Assembly: GCF_000831385.1 (NCBI RefSeq)
Contig: NZ_AP014548.1
Span: forward strand, 2,657,779-2,721,778
Direction: 5' to 3'
Source of the DNA: Nonlabens marinus S1-08
GTDB lineage: Bacteria; Bacteroidota; Bacteroidia; Flavobacteriales; Flavobacteriaceae
Length of the DNA stretch: 64,000 nucleotides
Shown here: piece by piece, positions 45,042-55,100 of the stretch
How positions within the stretch are numbered: the stretch's first letter is position 1
How the letters are laid out: each line of letters opens with the position of its first letter
Translations under genes and position numbers: made by a program
Notes under the pieces: model-generated
The model's input: only the letters and a program-made list of their open reading frames with translations
Databases searched by the model: none
Told to the model about the DNA's origin: nothing

Positions 45042-45482
45042 ATGAAAAAAAGTGCACCTGCAGCTATTCCGCTTTCGCGAAAGCTAATAACCACCATTAT
45101 CAAAAAAGCGACGGAGCTTAATGAAGCTATCGCTCAAGTCTTAAAAGAAGAGAGCTTAACCACTCAACAATTTAACGTTCTTCGCATTTTGCGAGGCCGC
45201 CACGGTGAGCCTGCTAGCTTGCAAGATGTTTCAAAAGATATGTTGCATTCTAATTCCAACACCACTCGTGTGGTGGATAAATTAGTATCTAAAAACTATG
45301 TGGATCGCATTCAAAGTCCAGAGGATCGCAGGCAGATAGAGCTAACAATTACAGATAATGGTTTAGAATTATTATCAAGACTGGATGCACGAGTAGATCA
45401 GATAGAAGCTCTATTAACAAAAAATATTTCAGAAATTGAAATGCAGGAATTGATAAATAAACTTCATCATATTAATAATTGA
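45042..45482 (+). CDS. MarR-family transcriptional regulator
   Basis: The 146-residue winged-helix protein has LTTQQFNVLRILRGRHGEPASLQDV, the recognition helix region SNTTRVVDKLVSKNYVDR and the wing PEDRRQIELTITDNG. It probably dimerises and responds to a small ligand. A -7 box TATTTTTG lies at 45017-45024 within an AT-rich dyad that could be its operator. Residues 11-14 (LSRK) are encoded by a one-mismatch palindrome. No obvious target gene is adjacent. Confidence 0.9.
   Translation: MKKSAPAAIPLSRKLITTIIKKATELNEAIAQVLKEESLTTQQFNVLRILRGRHGEPASLQDVSKDMLHSNSNTTRVVDKLVSKNYVDRIQSPEDRRQIELTITDNGLELLSRLDARVDQIEALLTKNISEIEMQELINKLHHINN
45070..45085. repeat. iterated palindrome copy 17 (one mismatch, in marR gene)
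   Basis: CGCTTTCGCGAAAGCT, with T in place of the final G; read as PLSRK near the N-terminus. Confidence 0.9.
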
Positions 45483-45753
45483 TACTGTTAAGACTTCGTC
45501 TGACTAACATCAATCTCGTTCACAAAAGACGCTCTCAGGTACCACAGATAGTTCACTTTAGTTCTCTAATTTAATTAGATCTTTAGCTATCAACACCATC
45601 TGTAAATCGTAACTATCTCATCCTTTATTTCATTATTCTTATTTCCTTGTAACTAAGAAATTGTCAGATTTCTTGATAAAACTCGAAGCTTACTCAGCTA
45701 ATAATCAAAGTGGATTCCTTGACGGCCATCAATTTGTAAGCGATCTTTGCTAT

Positions 45754-46359
45754 ATGGAATCAACCACTACAAAAACCACTCTTGGTCTTAACCTCCCAAC
45801 AGACCCTCGTTGGGTTGATCTAGCCGCTATGAGTCTTCAAGATATATTGACAGACCATGCTTTTTGCGAGCAAAAAGCAGCGAGCACCATGATTTCTATG
45901 GTTCAAATGCATTCTGACAAACCTGAATTAGTAGATGCACTTTCCCCAGTAGTCACTGAGGAATGGGGACATTTTAGAATGGTGCTGGCAGAGCTAAAAA
46001 AGCGCGGCTTAGAGTTGGGATTACAGCGACCCGACGACTACATCAAAACATTGATGAAAGGAAAGCCTAAAGGCGAAAGTCGCGATTTTCTATTCCTTGA
46101 TCAATTGCTCATTTGCGCCTTGATTGAAGCTAGAAGCTGTGAACGGTTCAAAATGCTCTCTGAAAAATTAGAAGATGAAGGTCTTCAAAAATTTTACCAC
46201 CAATTCATGGTGGCAGAAGCGGCTCATTATCGATTGTTTTTAGATTTGGCTAAAACCTATTTTCCGGAGGACCGAGTTATGAAGCGCTGGGATTATTGGT
46301 TGAAGTATGAAGCAGATTTTTTGAGCAAAATGGAGGTGCGTGGCGATAGAATGCATTAG
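45754..46359 (+). CDS. miaE: tRNA-(ms2io6A)-hydroxylase
   Basis: The protein has 201 residues from MESTTTKTTLGLNLPTDPRW, the typical N-terminus; the longer frame from 45661 uses a TTG and adds an unrelated-looking leader. The ferritin-like diiron enzyme hydroxylates the isopentenyl group of ms2i6A37 in tRNA. Iron-ligand helices DHAFCEQKAA, EEWGHFRMV, EARSCERF and AEAAHYRLF are intact. It appears monocistronic. Confidence 0.92.
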   Translation: MESTTTKTTLGLNLPTDPRWVDLAAMSLQDILTDHAFCEQKAASTMISMVQMHSDKPELVDALSPVVTEEWGHFRMVLAELKKRGLELGLQRPDDYIKTLMKGKPKGESRDFLFLDQLLICALIEARSCERFKMLSEKLEDEGLQKFYHQFMVAEAAHYRLFLDLAKTYFPEDRVMKRWDYWLKYEADFLSKMEVRGDRMH

Positions 46360-46377
46360 ATCAGTCTGTGAGTTTTA

Positions 46378-46405
46378 GAGTTAAGAGTTAAGAGTTAAGA
46401 GTTAA
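46378..46405. repeat. heptanucleotide tandem repeat (GAGTTAA x4)
   Basis: Four perfect copies of GAGTTAA lie between miaE and the heme A synthase gene. This is the second heptamer array in the window, with an unrelated unit. Confidence 0.95.
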
Positions 46406-46427
46406 GAAAAATGCTAATAAAGTTGTT

Positions 46428-46443
46428 TCGAACGAGAGTCGAG
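46428..46443. repeat. degenerate TCGAGCGAAAGTCGAG element
   Basis: TCGAACGAGAGTCGAG differs at two positions from the element at 17148-17163. The preceding TGTTTC-type context and the following AGAAAAGG are also shared, so the relationship extends beyond 16 bp. Confidence 0.6.
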
Positions 46444-46556
46444 AAAAGGTTTAGCGATATTAATTTAATGCTTCTAGAGCCTGAGTGCTCAATTTAGAAT
46501 TTGAAAATCGGCAAATACGATTTGTGCAGCAAATCAAGAATTGGTAATTGATAATA

Positions 46557-47591
46557 ATGTTTACAGAACAAAACTACCGTCGCTGGCTACGCCTAAGTAT
46601 TTTAGTCATTTACCTGATCATCATTGCCGGTGCAGTAGTGCGGATGACAGGTAGTGGTATGGGCTGTCCTGACTGGCCCAAATGTTTTGGCTATTGGATA
46701 CCACCCACTGAAGAAGCAGAATTAGAGTTCTCCCCTAATACGTCCTACAAAGAGGGAATGGTCATCATAGTCGACCAAGAGTTACGAGTTGCTAAAGAAA
46801 GTTTCTTCAGTACAACTTCCTACAGCGAGAGCGATTGGAAACCCTATACCAAACATGACTATGCTGTATTCAACAAGTTCCATACCTGGACAGAGTATAT
46901 CAATAGACTAATAGGTGCTTTAGGTGGTTTGGTGGTATTAGTTGCTGCATTTCTCTCTTTACAATTTATAAAAACCAGACCTAAACTTACTGTACTTACG
47001 ATTGCTGCCTTATTAGCGATGCTCATTCAAGCTGTCATAGGTAAAATAGTGGTAGACACCTTATTATCGCCAGTGCTCATCACCATTCACATGATCGTGG
47101 CATTACTCATTGTGGGGCTTTTGATTTACTTGCTGTATGAAGTATTACCTCCAGATTCTAGCTATAAGAATCAAGGTCGGCTGCCTAAATTTGCCTTGTT
47201 AGTTATCTTGTTGACACTAGCTCAAGTAGCGTTAGGTACTCAAGTACGACAGTTTATAGATCATCAAGTAGATCTTTTTGGGTATCCGCTCAGTTCTGAG
47301 TGGCTAGAAAATGGTCCTGCACTATTTTTCATTCATCGCAGTTTTTCCATTCTTCTAGTATTAATTCATGGTTGGTTTTTTTATGAAGCCATTTTCAAAT
47401 GGAATCACCCTATACGATCTTACTACACTTTAGGTGTTCTCATCATTGGAACTATAATAAGTGGGATATTAATGAATTATGCAGACTTCCCATTTGGGTC
47501 CCAAGCGGTACACCTCGTTCTAGCCTCGCTCATTCTAGGATTGCAATTCTACATTTGGATGCGATTGAGGTCGGCAAGAATAGATCCATAA
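46557..47591 (+). CDS. ctaA: heme A synthase (COX15/CtaA family)
   Basis: The 344-residue, eight-helix membrane enzyme converts heme O to heme A for cytochrome oxidase. The motif RMTGSGMGCPDWPKCFG after helix 1 and the paired histidines in NKFHTWTEYINRLIG, TIHMIVALLIVG, FIHRSFSILLVLIHG and AVHLVLASLILG are present. The ATG at 46557 is chosen over a TTG nine bases upstream. Other cytochrome oxidase genes are not adjacent. Confidence 0.92.
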   Translation: MFTEQNYRRWLRLSILVIYLIIIAGAVVRMTGSGMGCPDWPKCFGYWIPPTEEAELEFSPNTSYKEGMVIIVDQELRVAKESFFSTTSYSESDWKPYTKHDYAVFNKFHTWTEYINRLIGALGGLVVLVAAFLSLQFIKTRPKLTVLTIAALLAMLIQAVIGKIVVDTLLSPVLITIHMIVALLIVGLLIYLLYEVLPPDSSYKNQGRLPKFALLVILLTLAQVALGTQVRQFIDHQVDLFGYPLSSEWLENGPALFFIHRSFSILLVLIHGWFFYEAIFKWNHPIRSYYTLGVLIIGTIISGILMNYADFPFGSQAVHLVLASLILGLQFYIWMRLRSARIDP

Positions 47592-47670
47592 CTTCTATGG
47601 GAAAGCTGGGAAATGGTCGAGGAACAATTCTTTAAAAACCTATCTTTGCGCTCCTTAAAAATTTCATGAA

Positions 47671-48183
47671 ATGATCTATAGATTAAGAGCTATTCTGAAC
47701 GCGTCAGATGATGTTTTTAGAGATATTGAAATCGCAGCAGATGCGACTTTGGAAGACCTACACAACGTGATCTCACAATCCTTTCAATTACAGGGGGATG
47801 AGATGGCGAGCTTTTATTCCAGTGATGAAGACTGGAACCAAGGGGAAGAATTCTGCTTATTTGATATGAGTGAAGGCTCCTCTTCCATCAAAAAAATGTG
47901 CGATACTCTCATGAGTGACGTCATGGATAAAAGCAATACACGGCTCATCTACATCTACGACTTTTTAAACATGTGGACCTTTTTAATAGAACTGGCTGAT
48001 ATTGCTGGTCCTGTGGATGGTACTGCTTACCCACAAGTGATCTTTGCCATGGGAGAATTACCAGATTCCCCTCCAGATCCAGAGTTTGAAGCAGATCCTC
48101 GCTTTACTGAAGAAGATGATGAAGACGAATATGGCGATGACGAGGAGTTCTATGAAGACTATGACGATAACGAGTTTTATTAA
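47671..48183 (+). CDS. plasmid pRiA4b ORF-3 family protein
   Basis: The 170-residue protein begins MIYRLRAILNASDDVFRDIEIAADATLEDLHNVI, the family pattern, with FYSSDEDW and YDFLNMWTFLIEL further on. It ends in a very acidic tail (EDDEDEYGDDEEFYEDYDD). Function unknown, despite the plasmid-derived name. A -7 box TATCTTTG is at 47641-47648. The next gene starts 6 bp after the stop, so the two are co-transcribed. Confidence 0.85.
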   Translation: MIYRLRAILNASDDVFRDIEIAADATLEDLHNVISQSFQLQGDEMASFYSSDEDWNQGEEFCLFDMSEGSSSIKKMCDTLMSDVMDKSNTRLIYIYDFLNMWTFLIELADIAGPVDGTAYPQVIFAMGELPDSPPDPEFEADPRFTEEDDEDEYGDDEEFYEDYDDNEFY

Positions 48184-48189
48184 AAACAC

Positions 48190-49248
48190 ATGATCAATCT
48201 ATACAATACGAGAATTGAAGACCTAGCGATACACCGTGTAGGTAATAAAAATAAGGGGGAAATGCTCTTGACCTCTAGCAGCAGCACGCCGCTGGATGAT
48301 GAGATGCACTCGTTATTGAAAGAATATTTCTTAAAACCCTTCCGTTCTAAGGAAGAGGCGTATTACAGTTTCCATCATGAGGAAGATTTGGAGTTTCATG
48401 AGATGTTCGCTTTCGCGAAAGCGATATTCTCGACCCCTGCCACCTTATTGGAAAACTCTAAAAAGATTGCGAAACAGCTGTACCAACAGTCTGTTCATCC
48501 ACACATAAGAAGCGGCGAGGTATACGTGTGTCACTTTACAAATGTGATGCTGGACAACAACAAGACTGATGCGATTGGTATTTTTAAGAGTGAAATCAAA
48601 CAGGATTTTTTACAGTTTGAAGAAACAGAGAGCGATCTTAAAATGATCTTGAAGCAAGGTGTGAACCTTAACAAATTAGATAAAGGCGCCATCATTTTTA
48701 ATGTCGAGCAAGAGAATGGATTCAAAATTCTATCTGTGGATTCCAATAGATACGACGCTAAATATTGGCTAGACGATTTCTTAGGAGTTGATGTGTTTGA
48801 AGATGAGAACTTCTTCACTAAAAAATATTTGAAGTTTTGTCAAGATTTCGCAAAAGACGTAGTACTTCCTGCTGAGGATAAAAAGGAAGAGGTGATGTTT
48901 ATGAATCGGGCAGTCAACCATTTTGCCAAAAATGATAGCTTCGAAGAGTCTGCTTTCCTGAATGACACATTTGAGAATCCAGATTTAATTCCTGAGTTTA
49001 AGCATTATAAAACTGAGAAAGGTCCTAAATACAGTATTGAGGATGTTTCCAGCTTTCCTATCTCGAACACCGCTGTAAGCGCTGCCCGAAAAGGCATAAA
49101 AAGCGTGATTAATCTAGACACGCACGTGCAAATTAAAATGGACTTTACCAACAGCGATAGTGCTGAAAAGTTCATTGAAAAAGGCTGGGATGAAGAACGA
49201 CAGATGTATTACTACCTTGTTTATTTTAATAGAGAAGAAAAAAAATAA
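48190..49248 (+). CDS. nucleoid-associated protein (NdpA/YejK family)
   Basis: The 352-residue protein has NdpA/YejK-type blocks: VHPHIRSGEVYVCHFTNVM, KTDAIGIFKSE, LNKLDKGAIIFNV and SNRYDAKYWLDDFLGV. E. coli YejK binds nucleoid DNA and topoisomerase IV. Residues 74-78 (AFAKA) are encoded by a perfect palindrome. The gene is convergent with the kinase-like gene, with no intervening base between stop codons. Confidence 0.85.
   Translation: MINLYNTRIEDLAIHRVGNKNKGEMLLTSSSSTPLDDEMHSLLKEYFLKPFRSKEEAYYSFHHEEDLEFHEMFAFAKAIFSTPATLLENSKKIAKQLYQQSVHPHIRSGEVYVCHFTNVMLDNNKTDAIGIFKSEIKQDFLQFEETESDLKMILKQGVNLNKLDKGAIIFNVEQENGFKILSVDSNRYDAKYWLDDFLGVDVFEDENFFTKKYLKFCQDFAKDVVLPAEDKKEEVMFMNRAVNHFAKNDSFEESAFLNDTFENPDLIPEFKHYKTEKGPKYSIEDVSSFPISNTAVSAARKGIKSVINLDTHVQIKMDFTNSDSAEKFIEKGWDEERQMYYYLVYFNREEKK
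48408..48423. repeat. iterated palindrome copy 18 (perfect, in nucleoid-protein gene)
   Basis: Exact copy, read as AFAKA. Confidence 0.95.
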
Positions 49249-50307
49249 TTACGCCTCGTTAGAATAATTGCGTCTTACAAATTCTAGAGCGGTATTAAGT
49301 ACAGAACCCATATTACGGCAGTTCTTGAATTTCACATCGCCTGTGAAGTTCATCAATTCTTTTTTTAATTCCTTGAGTTTTACTGTAGAGGTTAAATAAT
49401 CACTGCGCATACAGCGTATTAAGGCTTTATATCTAGACTGTGTATTGATCAATCGCTTTGCAATCAAGGCACGCTCCTCTTTCTTATACTGCTCGATGCT
49501 TTCATTTTTCAGACAGTCTGCTACGTTCATAACCATAGGCACATTCTCTTTAAAGAATTGAGGCCTATAGACTTTCAAGCGACCTTCATAACTTTGCTGA
49601 TCAAAGTCGATGGCACGTATCGCATAACTTACCCTATCAAAATCGTGCGTGGGAATAATGACATAATTGTAGGCTCTCATGTCTCCTAGCAATCGTATTA
49701 AACAGCGTTCATTAAACTTCACGAACTCTTTAGCAATTTGAGTACGCTCTTGATGATCACATGATTCAAGATAGTCCTCAATAAATTCGTCACCAGGAAT
49801 TCCAGCAATATGCTCCTCAATTAAAGTATCCCCATGAACTAAAAAGTTAATACGGTGAGGCGATAATAAATGCTCAAGTTCTAATCCATAAATACGAGAA
49901 GAATCGGCTTTTTTAATGTAAAAATAAGTGTGCCCATCATTTAGGACATTCCTGATTTTTATGCGGAAGGGCTTGGTATTTCCAAAAGTACAGTAATCTA
50001 CTGCATCCACATTCAAGAAATCCAGCGATTTATCCCGACCATCACTGTGTAAAATGTCATAAATATGCTTCAGATCACGATCAATGTGCTCGCGTTCATG
50101 ATCTGGATAGTAACAACGCACCCATAGGGTATCATTCTCGTTTTTATCGTAAACGGTTATGGCTCCTTGAAATCTTAAAAGGTCATCATAAGATACAGTG
50201 ATGTTCGATTCTCGATTGTATCTTTTAAGGTAATCTTTGAGCTTTTGGTGGACAGGAAAAGTGGGTTTTTTCCTAGACAATAATTTGTCATCTTCAACAT
50301 CATTCAT
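49249..50307 (-). CDS. unknown protein with kinase-like active-site spacing
   Basis: The 352-residue soluble protein belongs to no family I recognise. Around residues 215-250 it has LLGDMRAYNYVIIP, that is D-x4-N, followed by IRAIDFDQQ. This resembles the catalytic loop and metal-binding DFD/DFG of protein-kinase-like or aminoglycoside-phosphotransferase folds. FYIKKADSS earlier could supply the lysine. A kinase-like assignment is inference only. The C-terminus is helical and basic. It is convergent with the YejK-like gene and divergent from the ABC ATPase gene. Confidence 0.6.
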   Translation of the reverse strand: MNDVEDDKLLSRKKPTFPVHQKLKDYLKRYNRESNITVSYDDLLRFQGAITVYDKNENDTLWVRCYYPDHEREHIDRDLKHIYDILHSDGRDKSLDFLNVDAVDYCTFGNTKPFRIKIRNVLNDGHTYFYIKKADSSRIYGLELEHLLSPHRINFLVHGDTLIEEHIAGIPGDEFIEDYLESCDHQERTQIAKEFVKFNERCLIRLLGDMRAYNYVIIPTHDFDRVSYAIRAIDFDQQSYEGRLKVYRPQFFKENVPMVMNVADCLKNESIEQYKKEERALIAKRLINTQSRYKALIRCMRSDYLTSTVKLKELKKELMNFTGDVKFKNCRNMGSVLNTALEFVRRNYSNEA

Positions 50308-50364
50308 GTAGGGCGTAACGTTTAATAAATTTTATAGTCTCATAATACAACAAAAACACCAACT

Positions 50365-51258
50365 GTGGAAAAAATCCTAGAAATAAACCAACTCACAAAA
50401 AACTACGGCGCCTTAACTGCTGTGGACAATGTCAGTTTTACGATAGAAAAAGGCCATGTATATGGCATCTTAGGACCTAACGGTAGCGGAAAGTCTACGA
50501 CCTTAGGCATGGTCCTCAATGTTGTCAACCCTAGCTCTGGTAATTACAGCTGGTTTGAAGGCACAGTAAATAATCATGATGCGTTAAAGCGCATCGGTGC
50601 TATTATTGAAAGACCTAATTTCTATCCAAGCATGGACGCTGTTCAAAATTTAAAATTGGTTTGTAAAATCAAGAACATCAGTGAGGATAAAATTGATGAA
50701 AAACTGGAGTTGGTGGATTTGCTTTCGCGAAAGCGATCTCCATTTAAAACCTATTCTCTGGGGATGAAACAGCGTCTAGCTATTGCCAGCGCCTTGTTAA
50801 ACGATCCTGAAATATTAATTCTAGATGAACCTACCAATGGTTTAGATCCACAAGGAATTAGGAAAATACGAGACATCATTCAGCATATTGCTAAAACTGG
50901 TACTACCATCCTACTGGCTTCTCACCTATTGGATGAAGTTGAAAAAGTGTGTACTCATGTAATTGTATTGCGTAAGGGTCACATGTTGTATTGTGGTCCC
51001 GTGGAAGAAATGAATAAAAACTTCGGTTCCATATTTATTGATGCTAAAGATAGAACAGCTCTCCAAACCTTTCTCAAAACCCAGCCCTATGCTGGAACTA
51101 CCGAAGACCAAGGCGATGGGCTGGAGGTAAAGCTATTAAGCGATGTAGATACTACACAGATCAATCAAGATGCTTACCACGCAGGAATTGTATTGAGCAA
51201 ATTGATGTTTAAAAAACAAAGTCTAGAAGACCAATTCATAGAACTTACTAAAAACTAA
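50365..51258 (+). CDS. ABC transporter ATP-binding protein (ABC-2 type system)
   Basis: The 297-residue ATPase starts with a GTG at 50365 (MEKILEINQLTKNYG). Walker A GPNGSGKST, signature YSLGMKQRL, Walker B ILILDEPTNGLDPQG and switch ASHLLDE are present, plus a C-terminal extension typical of drug/lipid ABC-2 ATPases. Residues 119-124 include LSRKR from a one-mismatch palindrome, just before the signature region. The permease gene follows after 10 bp. Substrate unknown. Confidence 0.9.
   Translation: MEKILEINQLTKNYGALTAVDNVSFTIEKGHVYGILGPNGSGKSTTLGMVLNVVNPSSGNYSWFEGTVNNHDALKRIGAIIERPNFYPSMDAVQNLKLVCKIKNISEDKIDEKLELVDLLSRKRSPFKTYSLGMKQRLAIASALLNDPEILILDEPTNGLDPQGIRKIRDIIQHIAKTGTTILLASHLLDEVEKVCTHVIVLRKGHMLYCGPVEEMNKNFGSIFIDAKDRTALQTFLKTQPYAGTTEDQGDGLEVKLLSDVDTTQINQDAYHAGIVLSKLMFKKQSLEDQFIELTKN
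50720..50735. repeat. iterated palindrome copy 19 (one mismatch, in ABC ATPase)
   Basis: TGCTTTCGCGAAAGCG, with T in place of the first C; read as LSRKR. Confidence 0.9.
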
Positions 51259-51268
51259 CCTAGAACAG

Positions 51269-52111
51269 ATGAAAAGATTACTTGATATAGAATTCCATAA
51301 ATTTAAGTATAGTCGTAGCAGTAAGGTGTTGACCATTATTTATTTGGTCATAGTTGCACTGATGATGCTTGTAGGAATGATACGAATTGATTTTAATGGG
51401 TTTAGTGGTAGCTTCTCTGATTTGGGGATTTTTGACTTTCCATATGTATGGCACGTCAGCACCTATTTCACTAGTTTCCTTAAGATTTTTATAGCCATAG
51501 TTATTGTTTCCTTGACAGCGAGTGAATACAGCAACCGGACGATCAAGCAAAATCTAATTGATGGCTTAAGTAAGAAAGAGTTAATTCTTTCTAAGTTCTA
51601 TCTAGCCCTAGCACTAGCGGTACTTACTACACTTGTTGTTTTTGTCGCCTCTTTAATTTTGGGATTGATATACTCAGATTACAATGAAATAGGCATCATT
51701 TTCTCTGATTTAGAATTCATGGGAGCTTTCTTTTTAGGACACTTAGTATTCTTTTGTTTTTGTCTTTTTGCAGGGATTTTATTGAAGCGTAGTGCGTTTG
51801 CTTTAGGTTTTGTTGCAGTATGGTGGATGTTTGAAGGAGGTATGAATATTCTTTCTTATGTTCTTGATAAAGCCTATGGAACTCATATCTATGATTATGT
51901 GACGCACATTCTCCCTTTAAATGCGATGACTAATTTGATCAAACAACCATTTACTAGGATTGATCTAATTGGGTCTAGTTTAGACCAAGTCACCCAAGGT
52001 TCGATGGTTTTTGACTATCATATTGATTGGGTGGATGTACTCTCGGTTCTATTGTGGAGTACTTTATTTATTTATTGGTCTTATGCCCTACTCAAGCGCA
52101 GGGATTTATAA
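51269..52111 (+). CDS. ABC-2 type transporter permease
   Basis: The 280-residue protein has about six membrane helices and the ABC-2 features SLTASEYSNRTIKQNLIDGLSKKEL after the second helix and WSTLFIYWSYALLKRRDL at the C-terminus. It is the membrane partner of the ATPase encoded immediately upstream. Cargo cannot be deduced. Confidence 0.88.
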   Translation: MKRLLDIEFHKFKYSRSSKVLTIIYLVIVALMMLVGMIRIDFNGFSGSFSDLGIFDFPYVWHVSTYFTSFLKIFIAIVIVSLTASEYSNRTIKQNLIDGLSKKELILSKFYLALALAVLTTLVVFVASLILGLIYSDYNEIGIIFSDLEFMGAFFLGHLVFFCFCLFAGILLKRSAFALGFVAVWWMFEGGMNILSYVLDKAYGTHIYDYVTHILPLNAMTNLIKQPFTRIDLIGSSLDQVTQGSMVFDYHIDWVDVLSVLLWSTLFIYWSYALLKRRDL

Positions 52112-52134
52112 AACATAACTTGTAAATTAGCGGC

Positions 52135-55100
52135 ATGATAAAAACAGGTTACGTTTTATTTGTGCTGCTTTTTTGTGCATCACAGTTAAGCTACGGCCAG
52201 CTTGAGGCGGCTAATTGGTATTTTGGTTTCAATGCAGGACTGCGATTTGACCCAGACACTGGAGCAGTTACACCGCTTACAGACAGTGCGATGTCTACTA
52301 ATGAAGGTTGCGCAACCATTTCAGATTCTGACGGGAATTTATTGTTCTATACTGATGGAAGCACAGTGTATAACAGAAATAATATCGTAATGCAAAATGG
52401 TTCTGGCTTGCGAGGTAATGCTTCAAGTACACAAAGTGCTATCATCATTCCAAAACCACAAGATTCAAATATCTATTACATATTTACAGTAGACACTGGT
52501 GTTAGTGGTGGTGGTAGTGACGCTGGTCTTAATTATTACGAGGTAGATATGACTGCTGATGGCGGATTAGGGGCTGTAGTTACTGATATTACTAATCCAA
52601 CTAATTTACTTCCTTTTTGTTCTGAAAAGATTACAGCGATAAATCACGAAACTCGCGATGAAATTATTGTTGTTGCCTATGCCAATAGTGCAGGTTTCAG
52701 TCTTCCATATGATACATTCTATAGTTTTACTATAGACGCTAGCGGTGTTAACACAACTCCTGTAGCTTCTATTCAACCCAATTCAGTCGATGATAGAAGA
52801 GGTAATTTGAAAGTTTCTCCTGATGGAAAGTATTTGGTTTCTTGCAACTCCACATCCTCTTCTTACATATACGATTTTGATCAGTCCACTGGAGCCGTAA
52901 CTAACGAACGTTTATTACCACTCCCTTTTCCGAATTTTGCAGGCTATGGAGTGGAGTTTTCGCCTAACAGCAGTCTGCTGTACATACTGGCAACCAACGC
53001 CGGCGGCGGCGGACCTTCAGGCCATTCCAGCGGTTTGTATCAATTTGATCTAGATGCAAGGGATGTAACTTCAACAGGTATTGTTATTGATTCAAGGCAA
53101 GGGTATCGTGGCTCCCTCCAATTAGGAATTGATGGAAAAATATACAGAGCTCAAGCTGAATCTTTTTTTGACGGGTCTAGCTTTTTAGGTCGTATAAATA
53201 ATCCAGACATTAGAGGCGCTGGTGCAAATTACCAGCACAATGCGGTAGAGCTCGCTGGAAAAATGAGTGCACAAGGTTTGCCTCCATTTATCCAAAGCTT
53301 TTTTGCCGTAATTAATATTGAAAATGTTTGTTCTGGAGATACCACATTATTTTCTTTTGAAACAGATACAACTCCAGATTCCGTCCTTTGGGATTTTGGA
53401 GATGGAACAACATCAACTGAACTATCTTCTTCTCATGTATATACTAGTGCAGGGATTTACGAGATATCTCTAACTCTTGAATTTGGTGGTGCGACAAGAA
53501 AGTATTTTAAACAAGTAGAAATCTTTGATAGCCCAGTAGCAAATAACGCGTCAGACATAATAGCCTGCGATGACAATCTAGATGGAAGGGAGACGTTTGA
53601 CTTAACCGCTACTAGTGCTGAAATTTTAGGTACTCAAGACGCGCAAACTTTCCCTATCACTTATTATTTGAATCAGGAAGATGCAGATATGGCTCAAAAC
53701 AAGATCACTTTGCCCTTTACAAGTGATGTCCCACAACTTGCAATTTACGCTAGAATTGACAATACGTTCAATTCAGATTGTTATGACACCACTTCATTCC
53801 TTGTTAATATATATGACCAACCTGTAGCAAATCAAGTAGAAAATTTAGAGCAGTGCGACGACAATTTTGACGGTATAGAAACCTTTCAATTGACCAGCCA
53901 AAACGCTGGCATTCTTCAAGGTCAGAACCCATCTCAGTTTACAATATCTTACCATTTAAATGCTACTGATGCTGCAGGAGATCTTAATCCATTACCAACT
54001 TCTTACCGTAACACTACTACTTTCCAACAAACTGTTTTTGCAAGGATTGAAAATAATGCTGAAACTAATTGTGCAGCAGTTACAAGTTTTGATCTTGTAG
54101 TTCAAGCCAAACCCGTAGCCATAAACTTTGATGCATTTCAGTGTGACGAAGATGGAATTCCTGATAGCCGAACTAATTTTAATTTGTCCAGTTTCAACAG
54201 TTCTGTGTCTAATAACGCGGCAGGAGTTACCGTGGCTTATTATTTAAATCAAAACGATGCAGACAATGAGCGGAATCCATTAAATGATAGAGATTATGTC
54301 AATGTAACTCCTTTGCAAACTATAGTTGCCAGAGTGACTGATACCAATACTGGATGTTTCAATACCTCAACTGTGACCTTATCAGTTAGTGCTAGTGATG
54401 CACAGGATACTTCATTAGAATTATGCGACGATGATGGAGTACAAGACGGTTTCAGAATTTTTAGTTTGGACAATGCAAATAATGCGGTGCTAGCTAATGC
54501 ACCATCAGATGTTACTGTTAGTTATTATGCAAGTACCAGCGATGCTTTAGCTGAGCGCAATTCACTCCCTTTACAGTTTACCAATACCGTTATTAATAGA
54601 CAGGTGATTTATGCTAGAGCCGAGTCTCCAGACGGAAACTGTTATGGAATCAGTAAGGTGGAACTTATTGTCAATGAGCTGCCCCAAGTAGAACCAACCG
54701 CTTATTTTGAATATTGCGGAAATGACCCACAAGCATTAATCATAGATGCAGGTCCGCTGTCTGGTTCTACGACTGACTACACCTATGAATGGAGCACAGG
54801 CGCCACAACATATGCAATAGATGTTCGAGATGGAGGGTTGTATACTGTTGTAGTAACTAACAATAGTGGCTGTAGTGGTAGCAGAGAAATTACAGTAGTT
54901 ATCAGTGAACCAGCGACTATCAATTCTATTGATGTGATCAATGCTAATGGAGAGAGATTTGGGTCTGCCACTGCTGTAGTTTCTGGGTTGGGTGATTATG
55001 AATTCCGTATAGATCCTAATGCAAGCTACCAAGAAAGTCCTGTTTTTAAAGACTTACCTCCTGGCTTTTATGTTCTAGAAGTGAATGACCGCAATGGTTG

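Noticed and set aside
47671..48183. Plasmid or transposon remnant suggested by the pRiA4b ORF-3 family name
   Set aside because: The family is widespread on chromosomes and no transposase, terminal repeat or plasmid gene accompanies it.
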